Shown: positions 38,267 through 46,730, numbered from the stretch's first letter. The stretch: 64,000 bases of DNA from Arthrobacter horti (GCF_030731045.1 NZ_JAVALS010000005.1:62001-126000); one strand, 5' to 3'. The notes: generated by a model from the letters alone, not told the origin. Numbers and translations: made by a program.

Positions 38267-39001
38267 GTGAGTGAACCCGTGCAGCGCCCCCAGACCGCCA
38301 CCGACACCCCCTCGGCCGGCTCCGGCGGAGCCCCTGTCACGGAACACACCCCCGTCGCAGAACACCAGCACCCCGGAACCACTCCCCTGCCCGGCGACCC
38401 CGGATTCAAGGCCGTCCTCTCCAAGAACGCCGCCAAACGTGCCAATGCCTCCGTGATCGGCATGATCCTGGCCCTTCTGGTGTCTCTGGCCTGCATCCTC
38501 CCGGTCATCCTCCTCAACGCCCAGCCGCAGCAGGGCCCCATCACCCCGCCCGTCGACGTCGCCGGGGTCTCCCGGAACGCCGCCTCGGTGGCCGGCTTCA
38601 CGCCCTCCGTACCCGAGCTGCCGGACGGCTGGAAAGCCAACTACGCACGCTGGAACTCGGGCACCGCGGACGGCGTGCCCGCCTGGGAGGTCGGATTCCT
38701 GTCCCCAAGTCAGGGCTTCGTCGGTCTGACGCAGACCGTCAAGGGCAACCCCACCTGGGTGACCCAGCAGGCGGAGAACGCTCCCGTCACCGGCACGCGG
38801 ACCATCGCGGGTCACGACTGGACCCTCCGCGACAAGGGCAAGGGCCCCAAGACCCTGGTCCTCGACTACCGCGGCTACACGCTCATCCTGAACGGCACCG
38901 CGGAACTGAAGGAGTTCGACGTCGTCGGCGCCGCCGTGCTGAAGGCCGTGGACGCGTCTCCTGCCGTCAAGTCCGTCCCCACGCCGCGCCCCAGCGCGTA
39001 G
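38267..39001 (+). CDS. DUF4245 family membrane-anchored protein
   Basis: A 244-residue protein of unknown function. A Pro/Thr-rich cytosolic start (about 1-45) is followed by one membrane segment ([22 protein letters not shown], about residues 62-83 in shortened form) and an extracytoplasmic DUF4245 domain with [15 protein letters not shown] and [34 protein letters not shown]. The GTG at 38267 is the likely start; both a weak GAAGGG and a poor GACCAT box 6 nt away are present. It is divergent from glpX (173 bp) and just upstream of the carbonic anhydrase gene, whose -10 box overlaps its stop codon. Confidence 0.82.
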   Translation: MSEPVQRPQTATDTPSAGSGGAPVTEHTPVAEHQHPGTTPLPGDPGFKAVLSKNAAKRANASVIGMILALLVSLACILPVILLNAQPQQGPITPPVDVAGVSRNAASVAGFTPSVPELPDGWKANYARWNSGTADGVPAWEVGFLSPSQGFVGLTQTVKGNPTWVTQQAENAPVTGTRTIAGHDWTLRDKGKGPKTLVLDYRGYTLILNGTAELKEFDVVGAAVLKAVDASPAVKSVPTPRPSA

Positions 39002-39004
39002 AGT
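38999..39004 (+). promoter_or_regulatory. -10 box of a leaderless carbonic anhydrase promoter
   Basis: TAGAGT, overlapping the stop codon of the DUF4245 gene, lies 7 nt before the GTG at 39012. Confidence 0.5.
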
Positions 39005-39011
39005 AGGCGGC

Positions 39012-39632
39012 GTGACTTCCGCGCTGACACCGTCCCAGGCCTGGCACAAGCTCGTCGAGGGCAACGGCCGCTTCATCGCCGGCACGTCCTCGCATCCCAA
39101 CCAGGACGCCAACCGCAGAAGCTCCCTGGTGAACAGCCAGAGCCCCTTCACCATGATCTTCGGCTGCTCCGACTCCCGCCTCGCCGCAGAGATCATTTTC
39201 GACCTGGGCCTCGGCGACGCCTTCGTCATCCGCACCGCGGGCCAGGTGCTCGACGACGCGGTGCTGGGCACGCTGGAATACGGCGTGGACGTCCTGGAGA
39301 TCCCCCTGATCGTGGTGCTGGGGCATGACTCCTGCGGCGCCGTCACGGCCACCAAGGAGGCCGTGGACTCCGGGGACATGCCCGGCGGGTACATCCGCAA
39401 CCTGGTGGAACGCATCACCCCGTCCGTCCTGGCGTCGCTGCGCCGCGGCGAGACCGAGGTCAATGACATGGTGGTGGAGCACACCCGCCAGGTCGCCGAC
39501 CGCCTGGTGGAGCGTTCCGCGTCCATCCGGGCCGCCGTCGAGTCCGGCCGCACGGCCGTGGTGGGCATGGCCTACCGCCTCGAGGAGGGCCGCGCGGACC
39601 TGGTGTCCGGCGTGGGCGCCTTCGAGGACTGA
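39012..39632 (+). CDS. Beta-class carbonic anhydrase
   Basis: A 206-residue zinc enzyme that interconverts CO2 and bicarbonate. The zinc and catalytic residues are in FGCSDSR (about residues 50-56; Cys and the Asp/Arg dyad) and [14 protein letters not shown] (about 100-113; His and Cys). The length suits a plain beta-CA with no fused domain. GTG 39012 follows TAGAGT by 7 nt with no ribosome site. The next plus-strand genes are fumC and a SulP anion transporter; bicarbonate supply for carboxylation is a plausible shared theme but is not shown. Confidence 0.94.
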   Translation: MTSALTPSQAWHKLVEGNGRFIAGTSSHPNQDANRRSSLVNSQSPFTMIFGCSDSRLAAEIIFDLGLGDAFVIRTAGQVLDDAVLGTLEYGVDVLEIPLIVVLGHDSCGAVTATKEAVDSGDMPGGYIRNLVERITPSVLASLRRGETEVNDMVVEHTRQVADRLVERSASIRAAVESGRTAVVGMAYRLEEGRADLVSGVGAFED

Positions 39633-39662
39633 CGCGAGTTTCAGCGCCGCCGTCGCGCGTCC

Positions 39663-39668
39663 TAAAGT
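39663..39668 (+). promoter_or_regulatory. -10 box of a leaderless fumC promoter
   Basis: TAAAGT, 7 nt before the fumC ATG. Confidence 0.5.
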
Positions 39669-39675
39669 AGGACGT

Positions 39676-41112
39676 ATGACTTCCACTGCTGCTGAAGCAA
39701 ACACCCAAGAGTTCCGCATCGAGCACGACACCATGGGCGAGGTCCGCGTTCCCGTGAACGCCCTCTACAAGGCCCAGACTCAGCGTGCCGTGGAGAACTT
39801 CCCCATCTCCGGCAAGACCCTGGAGCGCAAGCACATCGAGGCCCTGGCCCGTGTGAAGAAGGCCGCAGCCCGTGCCAACGCGGAGCTCGGCGTGATCGAT
39901 GGAGATCTCGCCGACGCCATCGCAGACGCCGCGGACCGCGTGGCCGCCGGCGAGTTCGACGATCAGTTCCCGATCGACGTCTTCCAGACCGGTTCCGGCA
40001 CCTCCTCCAACATGAACATGAACGAGGTGCTGGCCGAACTGGCCACCCGTTCCTTCGCCGCCCAGGGCAGCGACCGCGTGGTGCACCCCAACGACCACGT
40101 GAACGCCTCGCAGTCCTCCAACGACGTGTTCCCCACCTCCGTGCACGTGGCCGCGACCAACGCGCTGCTGAACGACCTGGTGCCGTCCCTGACCTACCTC
40201 GCCGCCTCCCTGTCCCGCAAGGCCGCGGAATTCAAGGACATCGTCAAGTCCGGCCGCACCCACCTCATGGACGCCACCCCGGTCACCCTCGGCCAGGAGT
40301 TCGGCGGCTACGAGGCCCAGATCCGCTACGGCATCGAGCGCATCCACGCCTCCCTGCCGCGCGTCGCCGAGGTCCCCCAGGGCGGCACCGCCGTGGGCAC
40401 CGGCATCAACACCCCGGACGGCTTCCCGCAGCGCGTCATCGCCCTCATCGCCGAGGACACCGCGCTTCCGATCACGGAGGCCCGCAACCACTTCGAGGCC
40501 CAGGCCAACCGCGACGGCCTGATCGAGGTCTCCGGCCAGCTGCGCACCATCGCCTACTCCATCATGAAGATCAGCAACGACCTTCGCTGGATGGGTTCCG
40601 GCCCCAACACGGGCCTGGGCGAGATCGCCATCCCGGACCTGCAGCCGGGCTCCTCCATCATGCCGGGCAAGGTCAACCCCGTCATCTGCGAGGCCGCCAT
40701 CATGGTCGCCGCCCAGGTCATCGGCAACGACGCCACCATCGCCCTGTCCTCCACCAATGGCGCCTTCGAGCTGAACGTGGGCATCCCGGTCATGGCCGCG
40801 AACCTGCTCGAGTCCATCCGCCTGCTCTCCAGCACCACCCGTGTGATGGCGGACAAGATGATCGACGGCATCACCGCCAACGTGGAGCGCGCCCGCTTCC
40901 TGGCCGAGGCCTCCCCGTCCATCGTCACCCCGCTGAACAAGTACATCGGGTACGAGAACGCGGCCAAGATCGCCAAGACCGCCGTCAAGGAGGGCCTGAC
41001 CATCCGCCAGGCCACCGAGAAGCTCGGCTTCGTCGGCGAGGGCGAAGGCAAGGTCACGGAGTCCGTGCTCGACGCTGCACTCGACGTCACCACGATGACC
41101 GGAAAGTACTGA
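39676..41112 (+). CDS. fumC: Fumarate hydratase, class II
   Basis: A 478-residue homotetrameric enzyme of the aspartase/fumarase superfamily, which hydrates fumarate to L-malate in the TCA cycle. Motifs: [15 protein letters not shown] (about residues 109-123), [36 protein letters not shown], and the signature loop [12 protein letters not shown] (about 326-337) with the catalytic serine. ATG 39676 is chosen because the conserved protein begins there and TAAAGT lies 7 nt upstream. It differs from its relative AspA at 50189 by carrying TGSGTSS and KVNP rather than GGAGTSS and KINP. Confidence 0.96.
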   Translation: MTSTAAEANTQEFRIEHDTMGEVRVPVNALYKAQTQRAVENFPISGKTLERKHIEALARVKKAAARANAELGVIDGDLADAIADAADRVAAGEFDDQFPIDVFQTGSGTSSNMNMNEVLAELATRSFAAQGSDRVVHPNDHVNASQSSNDVFPTSVHVAATNALLNDLVPSLTYLAASLSRKAAEFKDIVKSGRTHLMDATPVTLGQEFGGYEAQIRYGIERIHASLPRVAEVPQGGTAVGTGINTPDGFPQRVIALIAEDTALPITEARNHFEAQANRDGLIEVSGQLRTIAYSIMKISNDLRWMGSGPNTGLGEIAIPDLQPGSSIMPGKVNPVICEAAIMVAAQVIGNDATIALSSTNGAFELNVGIPVMAANLLESIRLLSSTTRVMADKMIDGITANVERARFLAEASPSIVTPLNKYIGYENAAKIAKTAVKEGLTIRQATEKLGFVGEGEGKVTESVLDAALDVTTMTGKY

Positions 41113-41134
41113 GGCTTCCGGCTGACTGCCTGAA

Positions 41135-41166
41135 CGACGACGGCGGGTGCCCACCCGCCGTCGTCG
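41135..41166 (+). terminator. Terminator of fumC
   Basis: Inverted 15-bp arms (41135-41149 with 41152-41166) directly facing each other, 22 bp after the stop codon. Confidence 0.75.
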
Positions 41167-41214
41167 GCGTTTCCTGCCCCGTTCTCCCCGAGAGCCCAGC
41201 ACCAGGAGCCCCCT

Positions 41215-42708
41215 GTGCCCACCGCCGCCACCCCGGTCCGCATCCCCCTCACCGTGGCGAGCGCCCTGCGCTCACCACGGCAGCTGACCCGCGAGGTCCT
41301 GGCCGGGATGGTCACCACCCTGGCCCTGGTCCCGGAGGTCATCTCCTTCTCCATCGTGGCCGGTGTGGACCCTATGGTCAGCCTGGTGGCGTCCATCGTC
41401 CTGTCCGTGGCCATGACCTTCCTGGGCGGGAGGCCCGGCGTGATCACCGCGGCGGCCGGCTCCGTGGCGCTCGTCATCGCCCCGCTGGTCCACGAGCGAG
41501 GCGTGCAGTACGTCCTGCCCACCGTGATTCTGGCGGGGATCATCCAGATCGTGTTCGGCCTCGCCGGCCTGGCGCGCCTGATGCGGTTCATCCCGCGGTC
41601 CGTGATGATCGGCTTCGTCAACGCCCTGGGAGTCCTCATCTTCATGGCACAGGTGCGCCACGTGGTCGACGTGCCCTGGCTCGCCTATGTGCTCTTTGCG
41701 GCGACGCTCGTGATCATCGTGGCGGTGCCCCGCTTCACCCAGGCCATCCCGTCGCCGCTCGTGGCGCTCGTCCTGGTCACCGCGGTCGTGATCATCACCG
41801 GGCTCAGCGTGCCGGACGTCTCCGGCGAGGGGCCCCTGACGGGTGCCTTGCCCGGGCTCACCCCGTTCCAGGTGCCACTGACGCTTCAGACCCTCCAGCT
41901 CATCCTCCCGACCGCCCTGAGCGTGGCCTTCGTCGGCCTCATGGAGTCTCTCCTGACCGCGAAACTGGTGGATGACCTCACCGACTCCCGCTCGCACAAG
42001 GGGCGCGAATCGTGGGCCCTGGGAGTGTCCAACATCCTGGCTGGGTTCTACGGCGGCATCGCCGGGTGCGCCATGATCGGGCAGACCGTGCTCAATGTGA
42101 AGACCGGACGCGCCCGGACCCGCATCTCCACCTTCGTGGCCGGCGTGTTCCTGCTGGCCCTGGTCACGGGGCTGAGCTCCGTCATGGGGCGGATCCCCAT
42201 GGTGGCCCTGGCGGCCGTCATGATGGTCGTGGCCATCACCACGGTGGACTGGCACAGCCTCAGGCCCTCCACGCTGCGGCGGATGCCCCTGCCGGAGACG
42301 GTCGTCATGGCCGTCACAGTCGCCGTCGTGGTCGTCTCCGGGAACCTCGCGTACGGCGTGCTGGTGGGCGTCGTCCTGGCAATGGTGCTGTTCGCGCGCC
42401 GGGTCGCGCATGTGATCGGCGTGGAGCGCGTGATGCACGACGGCGGGGCCACTGCCCGCTACACCGTGACAGGACCTCTGTTCTTCGGCAGCAGCAACGA
42501 CCTGGTGGATCAGTTCGCCTACGCCGACGACCCGGCGTCCGTGACCATCGATCTGAGCCGCGCCCAGATCTGGGACGCGTCCACTGTGGCGGCGCTGGAC
42601 TCGGTCGAAACGAAGTACCGCGCCCACGGCGTGTCCGTCTCCATCGAGGGCCTGGACGAACGCAGCAGCGGCTTCCACCGAAGGCTCAGCGGGCACCTGG
42701 GCGCCTGA
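41215..42708 (+). CDS. SulP family anion transporter with STAS domain
   Basis: A 497-residue membrane protein with about 10-12 membrane segments and a C-terminal STAS domain (about residues 420-497; VTIDLSRAQIWDASTVAALDSV). The N-terminal half has the SulP core blocks VTTLALVPEVISFSIVAGVDP, GGRPGVITAAAGSVALV and GFVNALGVLIFMAQ; NILAGFYGGIAGCAMIGQTVLNVKTGRARTRIST is the other conserved core. SulP proteins carry sulfate, bicarbonate or dicarboxylates. The nearby carbonic anhydrase favours bicarbonate, but the ion cannot be read from sequence. GTG 41215 has AGGAG at good spacing. It converges with the prepilin peptidase gene with an 11-bp gap. Confidence 0.9.
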   Translation: MPTAATPVRIPLTVASALRSPRQLTREVLAGMVTTLALVPEVISFSIVAGVDPMVSLVASIVLSVAMTFLGGRPGVITAAAGSVALVIAPLVHERGVQYVLPTVILAGIIQIVFGLAGLARLMRFIPRSVMIGFVNALGVLIFMAQVRHVVDVPWLAYVLFAATLVIIVAVPRFTQAIPSPLVALVLVTAVVIITGLSVPDVSGEGPLTGALPGLTPFQVPLTLQTLQLILPTALSVAFVGLMESLLTAKLVDDLTDSRSHKGRESWALGVSNILAGFYGGIAGCAMIGQTVLNVKTGRARTRISTFVAGVFLLALVTGLSSVMGRIPMVALAAVMMVVAITTVDWHSLRPSTLRRMPLPETVVMAVTVAVVVVSGNLAYGVLVGVVLAMVLFARRVAHVIGVERVMHDGGATARYTVTGPLFFGSSNDLVDQFAYADDPASVTIDLSRAQIWDASTVAALDSVETKYRAHGVSVSIEGLDERSSGFHRRLSGHLGA

Positions 42709-42719
42709 GCCTGTGCCCG

Positions 42720-43385
42720 TCAGGCGGGCAGTACCATTGCCAGCGCCGCGCCCGCGATCATGAAGGGGCCGAACGGGATGGTGCTGTCCCGCTTGGCCCG
42801 GCGCGTGACGAGGAGGGCTGCGGACACCACGCCCCCCAGCACGAAGGCCAGGAGCGCGCCCAGCAGCACCTGCCACCAGCCCACGTAGCCCAGGTACATC
42901 CCGAGCACCCCGGCGAGTTTCACGTCGCCGAACCCCATGCCGGCCGGGTAGATGATCCGCAGCAGCAGGTACCCCAGCCAGGAGACCGCTCCCCCGGCCA
43001 GGACCCGGAGGCCCCACACACCCCAGAGCGGCGCCGCGAGGTCCTCACGCTGTGCCGCGAAGGCCGCTGCGAAGCCTGGTGAGTCCGGGGTGGGCAGGCT
43101 GAATCCGCCGGGAGAGAACACCTGCGTGGAATGCGGCGCATAGGTGACCCAGCCCGGCTGCGATGCCGCGATCCCGGCGCACACGCACGCTGCCAGCAGC
43201 AGGCCCCCGGCGGTCCAGGCCCACGGGAACACGATCCGGTTGGGTAGAAGCTTGGTCTTCGCGTCGATCCACGCCAGTCGCGACCCGGCGTAGAGGAAGG
43301 CCGCGCAGAGCAGCACGAGCAGAATCGCCGCAGCCACGGACCAGCCGCTTCCCAGTCCCCAGAGCTGTGCCATCTTCGTCAGCAT
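42720..43385 (-). CDS. Prepilin peptidase (A24 family), without methyltransferase domain
   Basis: A 221-residue polytopic aspartyl protease that cleaves type IV prepilin-like signals. The two catalytic Asp residues lie in LAWIDAKTKLLPNRI (about residues 36-50) and AGMGFGDVKLAG. Six to seven membrane segments are present; the cysteine-rich N-methyltransferase domain of PilD is absent, as in TadV/CpaA and many actinobacterial enzymes. ATG 43383-43385 has TAGAGT 7 nt upstream. No pilin, secretion ATPase or other pilus gene is in the window, so it is separate from its substrates. Confidence 0.88.
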   Translation of the reverse strand: MLTKMAQLWGLGSGWSVAAAILLVLLCAAFLYAGSRLAWIDAKTKLLPNRIVFPWAWTAGGLLLAACVCAGIAASQPGWVTYAPHSTQVFSPGGFSLPTPDSPGFAAAFAAQREDLAAPLWGVWGLRVLAGGAVSWLGYLLLRIIYPAGMGFGDVKLAGVLGMYLGYVGWWQVLLGALLAFVLGGVVSAALLVTRRAKRDSTIPFGPFMIAGAALAMVLPA

Positions 43386-43392
43386 GGCCCTG

Positions 43393-43398
43393 ACTCTA
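43393..43398 (-). promoter_or_regulatory. -10 box of a leaderless prepilin peptidase promoter
   Basis: TAGAGT on the minus strand, 7 nt before the ATG. Confidence 0.5.
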
Positions 43399-43451
43399 GT
43401 GACCGTCCGGGCCGTGCGGAAATCTCCCGTCCACAGCCTCCGTCCCCGGCC

Positions 43452-43515
43452 CGCGAAGTGACAGCTGACGCCCATAAAGCCGCGGCGATTTCAGGGCGTC
43501 AGATGTCACCTCGCG
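43452..43515. repeat. Intergenic palindrome, type III, copy 1 (upstream of the first acetyltransferase)
   Basis: Arms CGCGAAGTGACAGCTGACGC(CC) at 43452-43473 and its inverse at 43494-43515 pair with two mismatches around a 20-nt centre. A second copy of the same family follows the acetyltransferase gene at 44268-44328 in the same orientation. Confidence 0.85.
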
Positions 43516-43602
43516 ACATACTCCGACGCGGGAGGACACGTGTTACCGCCTGCTCCCGGCCTCGGCGACACCGGTTGTCCTCCCGAGGGGCGTTCGCCCG
43601 GC

Positions 43603-43608
43603 TAAACT
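43603..43608 (+). promoter_or_regulatory. -10 box of a leaderless promoter for the first acetyltransferase
   Basis: TAAACT ends 6 nt before the ATG at 43615. Confidence 0.55.
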
Positions 43609-43614
43609 CCCCTC

Positions 43615-44277
43615 ATGTTGACCCTCGAGGAGATCTTCCCGCCGTTCGGCCTGCGTCTGCGCACCCCACGTCTGGAGCTCCGGATCCTCCAGGACGGGGA
43701 CCTTCCCGAACTCATGGTCGCCGTGGACGCAGGCATCCACGAACCGGGGCAGTCGCCGTTCTCCGTTCCATGGTCGGAGGCACCTGCCGAGGAACTCCCC
43801 GCGAACATGGCCCGTTTCCACTGGGGAACGCGCAGCGGGTTCACCCCGGAGAAATGGGAACTCGCCTTCGGGGTCTGGTTCGAGGGGGCCCTGATCGGTT
43901 CCCAGTCGCTCACGGCCCACGACTTCGCCAAACGCCGGGCAGTGGAGAGTGGCTCCTGGCTCCGGAAGGACTTCCAGGGCTGGGGTATCGGCAAGGAGAT
44001 GCGCGCCGCGATCCTGTTGTACGCCTTCGACTTCCTGGGAGCGTCGATGGCGGAATCCAGCGCCATGACCTGGAACAGACGATCGCTCGGAGTCTCCTAC
44101 GCTCTGGGGTACCTGGACAACGGACTCCGCCGTGAGTACGACTCCCAGGGCGGTGCCACGGAGGTCCAGCATCTCCGGCTCGATGCTCAGAACCTTCTCC
44201 GCCCGGCCTGGACCTTGGACGTCGCCGGCCATGAGGCGTTCGCACGCTTCGTCGGCCTCACGCCGCCCGCGAAGTAA
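43615..44277 (+). CDS. GNAT family N-acetyltransferase (RimJ/RimL-like), first of two
   Basis: A 220-residue acetyltransferase. LRLRTPRLELRILQDGDLPEL (residues 13-33) is the usual RimJ/L start; WLRKDFQGWGIGKEMRAAILLYAFDFLGA (about 114-142) is the acetyl-CoA binding motif A with a variant Q/RxxGxG (QGWGIG). The substrate (an amino group on a protein or small molecule) is unknown. It has its own leaderless start (TAAACT, 6 nt). The last codons (PAK, stop TAA at 44275-44277) lie inside the downstream palindrome and another copy of the same palindrome lies upstream, so the gene is neatly bracketed. It interrupts an otherwise conserved region next to phoH. Confidence 0.88.
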   Translation: MLTLEEIFPPFGLRLRTPRLELRILQDGDLPELMVAVDAGIHEPGQSPFSVPWSEAPAEELPANMARFHWGTRSGFTPEKWELAFGVWFEGALIGSQSLTAHDFAKRRAVESGSWLRKDFQGWGIGKEMRAAILLYAFDFLGASMAESSAMTWNRRSLGVSYALGYLDNGLRREYDSQGGATEVQHLRLDAQNLLRPAWTLDVAGHEAFARFVGLTPPAK

Positions 44278-44328
44278 CAGCTGACGCCCCTAAGACTGCG
44301 TTTTAGGGGCGTCAGCTGCGCACTCGCG
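44268..44328. repeat. 61-bp intergenic palindrome, type III, copy 2 (downstream of the first acetyltransferase)
   Basis: CGCGAAGTAACAGCTGACGC... (44268-44293) pairs with 44303-44328; 16 inner and 5 outer base pairs match, with a 5-bp mismatched block between. It includes the stop codon of the acetyltransferase and probably ends its transcript and that of convergent phoH. Confidence 0.85.
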
Positions 44329-44352
44329 AGGGCAGGGGCAGGGGCAGGTGGA

Positions 44353-45735
44353 TCAGATCTCCGCGCCCTCCAGCAGCTCCGTGACCAGCGCCGCGATCGG
44401 CGAGCGCTCGCTGCGCGTCAGCGTCATGTGCGCGAACAGCGGGTGGCCCTTGAGAGTCTCGACGACGGCGGCGATGCCGTCGTGCCGTCCGACGCGCAGA
44501 TTGTCGCGCTGCGCGACGTCGTGCGTGAGAACGATCTTGGAGTTCTGGCCCATGCGGCTCATGACCGTCAGCAGGACGTTCTTCTCCAGCGACTGCGCCT
44601 CGTCCACGATCACGAAGGAGTCGTGCAGGGAGCGGCCACGGATGTGGGTCAGCGGCAGGACCTCCAGCATGCCGCGGTCCATGACCTCCTCCACCACCTC
44701 CTGGGACACCAGGGCGCCCAGGGTGTCGAACACGGCCTGGGCCCACGGATTCATCTTCTCCGCCTCGGACCCCGGCAGGTAGCCGAGCTCCTGGCCGCCC
44801 ACGGCGTACAGCGGGCGGAAGACCACCACCTTGCGGTGCTCCTGACGCTCCAGAACCGCCTCCAGGCCGGCACAGAGGGCCAGCGCGGACTTACCGGTGC
44901 CCGCACGGCCACCCAGGGAGACGATCCCCACGGACTGGTCCATCAGCATGTCGATGGCCAGGCGCTGCTCGGCGGAGCGGCCGTGCAGCCCGAACACGTC
45001 GCGGTCCCCCTTGACCAGGCGCACCTGCTTGTCGGCGCCGACCCGGCCCAGGGCGGATCCGCGCGGGGACAGCAGCACCAGCCCGGTGTTGACCGGAAGT
45101 TCGGCGGCGGCGGGGACCAGCACCGGCTCGTGCCCGTAGAGGGTGGTCACCTCCTCCTCCGTGACGTCCAGCTCGGCGAGCCCGGTCCAGCCGGTGTCCT
45201 TGACCAGCTCATTCCGGTATTCGTCCGCGGCCAGGCCCATGGCGGATGCCTTGACGCGCATCGGCAGGTCCTTGGACACCACCGTGACGTTGCGCCCCTC
45301 ATCGGCGAGGTTCTTCGCCACGGCCAGGATCCGCGCGTCGTTGTCTCCGGAGCGGAAGCCGGCGGGGAGCACCTCGGCGCTGACGTGGTTGAGCTCCACA
45401 CGCAGGGTGCCGCCCTCGGTGCCGAGCGGGATGGGGTGGTTCAGGCTGCCATGCTCCACGCGGAGATCGTCCAGCAGGCGGAGCGCCTTCCGGGCGAAGT
45501 ACCCCAGCTCGGGGTCGTGGCGTTTGCCCTCGAGTTCGGCGATGACCACCACGGGGACGATCACCTCGTGCTCGGCGAAACGCAGGAGAGCCCGCGGATC
45601 GGAGAGGAGCACGGAGGTGTCGATGACATAGCTGCGGCCGCTCGGGGCCGGCTGGGAGGGTTGCGCCGCGGCGGATCGGGCTCGCGTGGTGCGAGAGGCA
45701 GCTTTCTTCGCGGTCGTCACTTCGGAAATAGCCAC
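44353..45735 (-). CDS. PhoH family protein with N-terminal PIN domain (PhoH2 type)
   Basis: A 460-residue fusion. After a basic Ala/Arg leader, residues about 34-170 form a PIN ribonuclease domain ([24 protein letters not shown] and [15 protein letters not shown] carry its acidic metal ligands). Residues about 245-455 form the PhoH ATPase (Walker [16 protein letters not shown]; Walker [13 protein letters not shown]). Mycobacterial PhoH2 is reported to unwind and cut RNA and to pair with a small antitoxin, PhoAT, encoded just upstream. It starts at GTG 45733-45735 with CTGGAG upstream, and overlaps a 40-codon frame that could be such a peptide. Confidence 0.92.
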   Translation of the reverse strand: MAISEVTTAKKAASRTTRARSAAAQPSQPAPSGRSYVIDTSVLLSDPRALLRFAEHEVIVPVVVIAELEGKRHDPELGYFARKALRLLDDLRVEHGSLNHPIPLGTEGGTLRVELNHVSAEVLPAGFRSGDNDARILAVAKNLADEGRNVTVVSKDLPMRVKASAMGLAADEYRNELVKDTGWTGLAELDVTEEEVTTLYGHEPVLVPAAAELPVNTGLVLLSPRGSALGRVGADKQVRLVKGDRDVFGLHGRSAEQRLAIDMLMDQSVGIVSLGGRAGTGKSALALCAGLEAVLERQEHRKVVVFRPLYAVGGQELGYLPGSEAEKMNPWAQAVFDTLGALVSQEVVEEVMDRGMLEVLPLTHIRGRSLHDSFVIVDEAQSLEKNVLLTVMSRMGQNSKIVLTHDVAQRDNLRVGRHDGIAAVVETLKGHPLFAHMTLTRSERSPIAALVTELLEGAEI

Positions 45736-45839
45736 TTCAACTCCAGCCCCGGGCCGTGCGCCCGGTGTCTCCAGGTGAGGCGGGCGGCCTGGAAGCCGGT
45801 CCCGGCCTCCCTAACAGCTGGTGCGATTCCTCGCTCCAT
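45717..45839 (-). CDS. Candidate small upstream peptide of phoH (PhoAT-like position)
   Basis: A 40-residue frame from ATG 45837-45839 with a very good ribosome site (GGGAGG, 6 nt away), ending TGA at 45717-45719, 19 bp inside phoH. The peptide is basic in its middle (LTWRHRAHG) and ends LELKWLFPK. Mycobacterial phoAT also sits just upstream of and overlaps phoH2, but I cannot show sequence similarity. A longer form from GTG 45902 is possible. It may instead only couple translation of phoH. Confidence 0.4.
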   Translation of the reverse strand: MERGIAPAVREAGTGFQAARLTWRHRAHGPGLELKWLFPK

Positions 45840-45885
45840 GGATGGCCTCCCGTGGCGCCGGGAGGGGTTTCCCGGCGTTAGGACC

Positions 45886-45891
45886 ACGCTA
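45886..45891 (-). promoter_or_regulatory. -10 box candidate for the phoH transcript
   Basis: TAGCGT on the minus strand, giving a leader of about 40 nt before the small upstream peptide. The -35 is not clear. The remaining gap (45892-45989) holds GC-rich sequence with a weak CGGCG hairpin near 45957-45973 and no gene. Confidence 0.35.
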
Positions 45892-45989
45892 ACCCCGGGC
45901 ACCCCCGTCAGGGACGCGCCACGGCATCGCCGCGATTAACTTTCTGTGAACGACGACGGCGGGTGCGCCGCCGCGCCGCGCTCACCGGG

Positions 45990-46050
45990 GTTGGATGCTC
46001 AGTTGTGGTGGCTTCGGGCGCCGTGGAGCCGCCACGACTGAGCACTCAAC
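45990..46050. repeat. 61-bp intergenic palindrome, type I, copy 1 (upstream of the second acetyltransferase)
   Basis: Left arm GTTGGATGCTCAGTTGTGG and right arm ending CGACTGAGCACTCAAC pair over about 20 bp with a few mismatches. Same length and orientation as the copy at 46670-46730, with roughly 48 of 61 bases identical by eye. Confidence 0.85.
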
Positions 46051-46060
46051 GGCAAGTGGA

Positions 46061-46066
46061 TAGGCT
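46061..46066 (+). promoter_or_regulatory. -10 box of a leaderless promoter for the second acetyltransferase
   Basis: TAGGCT ends 6 nt before the ATG at 46073, 11 bp after the upstream palindrome. Confidence 0.55.
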
Positions 46067-46072
46067 GGCGGG

Positions 46073-46669
46073 ATGACTGAGACGAACATCGAGGACTGGG
46101 CGGGTCGGCTCTACCACGGGGAGCAAACGGTGCTTCGGCGCACCCTTGAGACGGATCTGCCGATGCTGAGGGATTGGTGGAATGAGCCCGGAACCGCCGT
46201 CTTCCAGCGGGCGACGATCCTGCCTCGCACCGATGAGGACATGAATGCCATGTTCACGGCGTGGAACCGGAATGAGACCACGGCCGGCTTCGGGCTTTCG
46301 ATCGCCGACGCCGCGGATCCGGAGCTCCTGCTCGGCCACGTGGGCGCGTGGGGCCTCGGATCACCGGCGCGGGTCGCGACACTGGGAATCGTGGTGGGGC
46401 CGCAGTTCCGCGGGCGCGGGGTGGGCACGGACGCTCTCCGGACGGCGTTCCGGATCCTGTTCGACGAGCTCGGCGCCCACAAGATCCAGCTTCAGGTGTT
46501 CGGTTTCAATCACCGGGCCATCGGCGTGTACCGGCGCCTCGGCATGACGGTGGAGGGCAGGATCCGCGACGCCGTCTTCCATGCCGGGACCTTCCACGAC
46601 GAGGTCCACATGGGCATCCTGGAGAACGAATACCGGGCGCTTCCACCCCGGAACATCCCGGCTCCCTGA
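46073..46669 (+). CDS. GNAT family N-acetyltransferase (RimJ/RimL-like), second of two
   Basis: A 198-residue acetyltransferase. QTVLRRTLETDLPMLRDWWNEP (about 18-39) is the N-terminal substrate-side region; ATLGIVVGPQFRGRGVGTDALR (about 100-121) is motif A with canonical RGRGVG; LQVFGFNHRAIGVYRRLGM (about 142-160) is motif B with the conserved Asn/Tyr. The best general match is the protein or polyamine acetyltransferase group; the substrate is unknown. It has a leaderless start and its stop codon (46667-46669) directly abuts the downstream palindrome. It sits between phoH and the prenyltransferase gene, as an insert in a conserved neighbourhood. Confidence 0.9.
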   Translation: MTETNIEDWAGRLYHGEQTVLRRTLETDLPMLRDWWNEPGTAVFQRATILPRTDEDMNAMFTAWNRNETTAGFGLSIADAADPELLLGHVGAWGLGSPARVATLGIVVGPQFRGRGVGTDALRTAFRILFDELGAHKIQLQVFGFNHRAIGVYRRLGMTVEGRIRDAVFHAGTFHDEVHMGILENEYRALPPRNIPAP

Positions 46670-46730
46670 GTTGAGTGCTCAGTTGTGGTGACTTGGAACG
46701 CCCGCAGGCAGCCACAACTGAGCACTCAAC
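46670..46730. repeat. 61-bp intergenic palindrome, type I, copy 2 (downstream of the second acetyltransferase)
   Basis: Arms GTTGAGTGCTCAGTTGTGG (46670-46688) and its exact inverse (46712-46730) around a 23-nt centre. It lies immediately after the acetyltransferase stop codon and just past the stop of convergent uppS, so it may terminate both. Confidence 0.9.

Noticed and set aside
39325-39675. Extended N-terminus for fumC reaching into the carbonic anhydrase gene.
   Set aside because: It overlaps the carbonic anhydrase in another frame; the conserved fumarase starts at 39676, next to a leaderless promoter box.
42690-42719. Hairpin CGGGCAC...GTGCCCG between the SulP and prepilin peptidase genes as a terminator.
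   Set aside because: Only 7 bp with a 16-nt loop and mostly inside coding sequence; too weak to list.
45990-46730. Integron attC sites: the type I palindrome ends in GTTGAGT and ACTCAAC, which fit GTTRRRY and RYYYAAC, and the cargo is an acetyltransferase.
   Set aside because: The order is reversed (attC runs RYYYAAC to GTTRRRY), types II and III do not have these ends, and no integrase gene is in the window.
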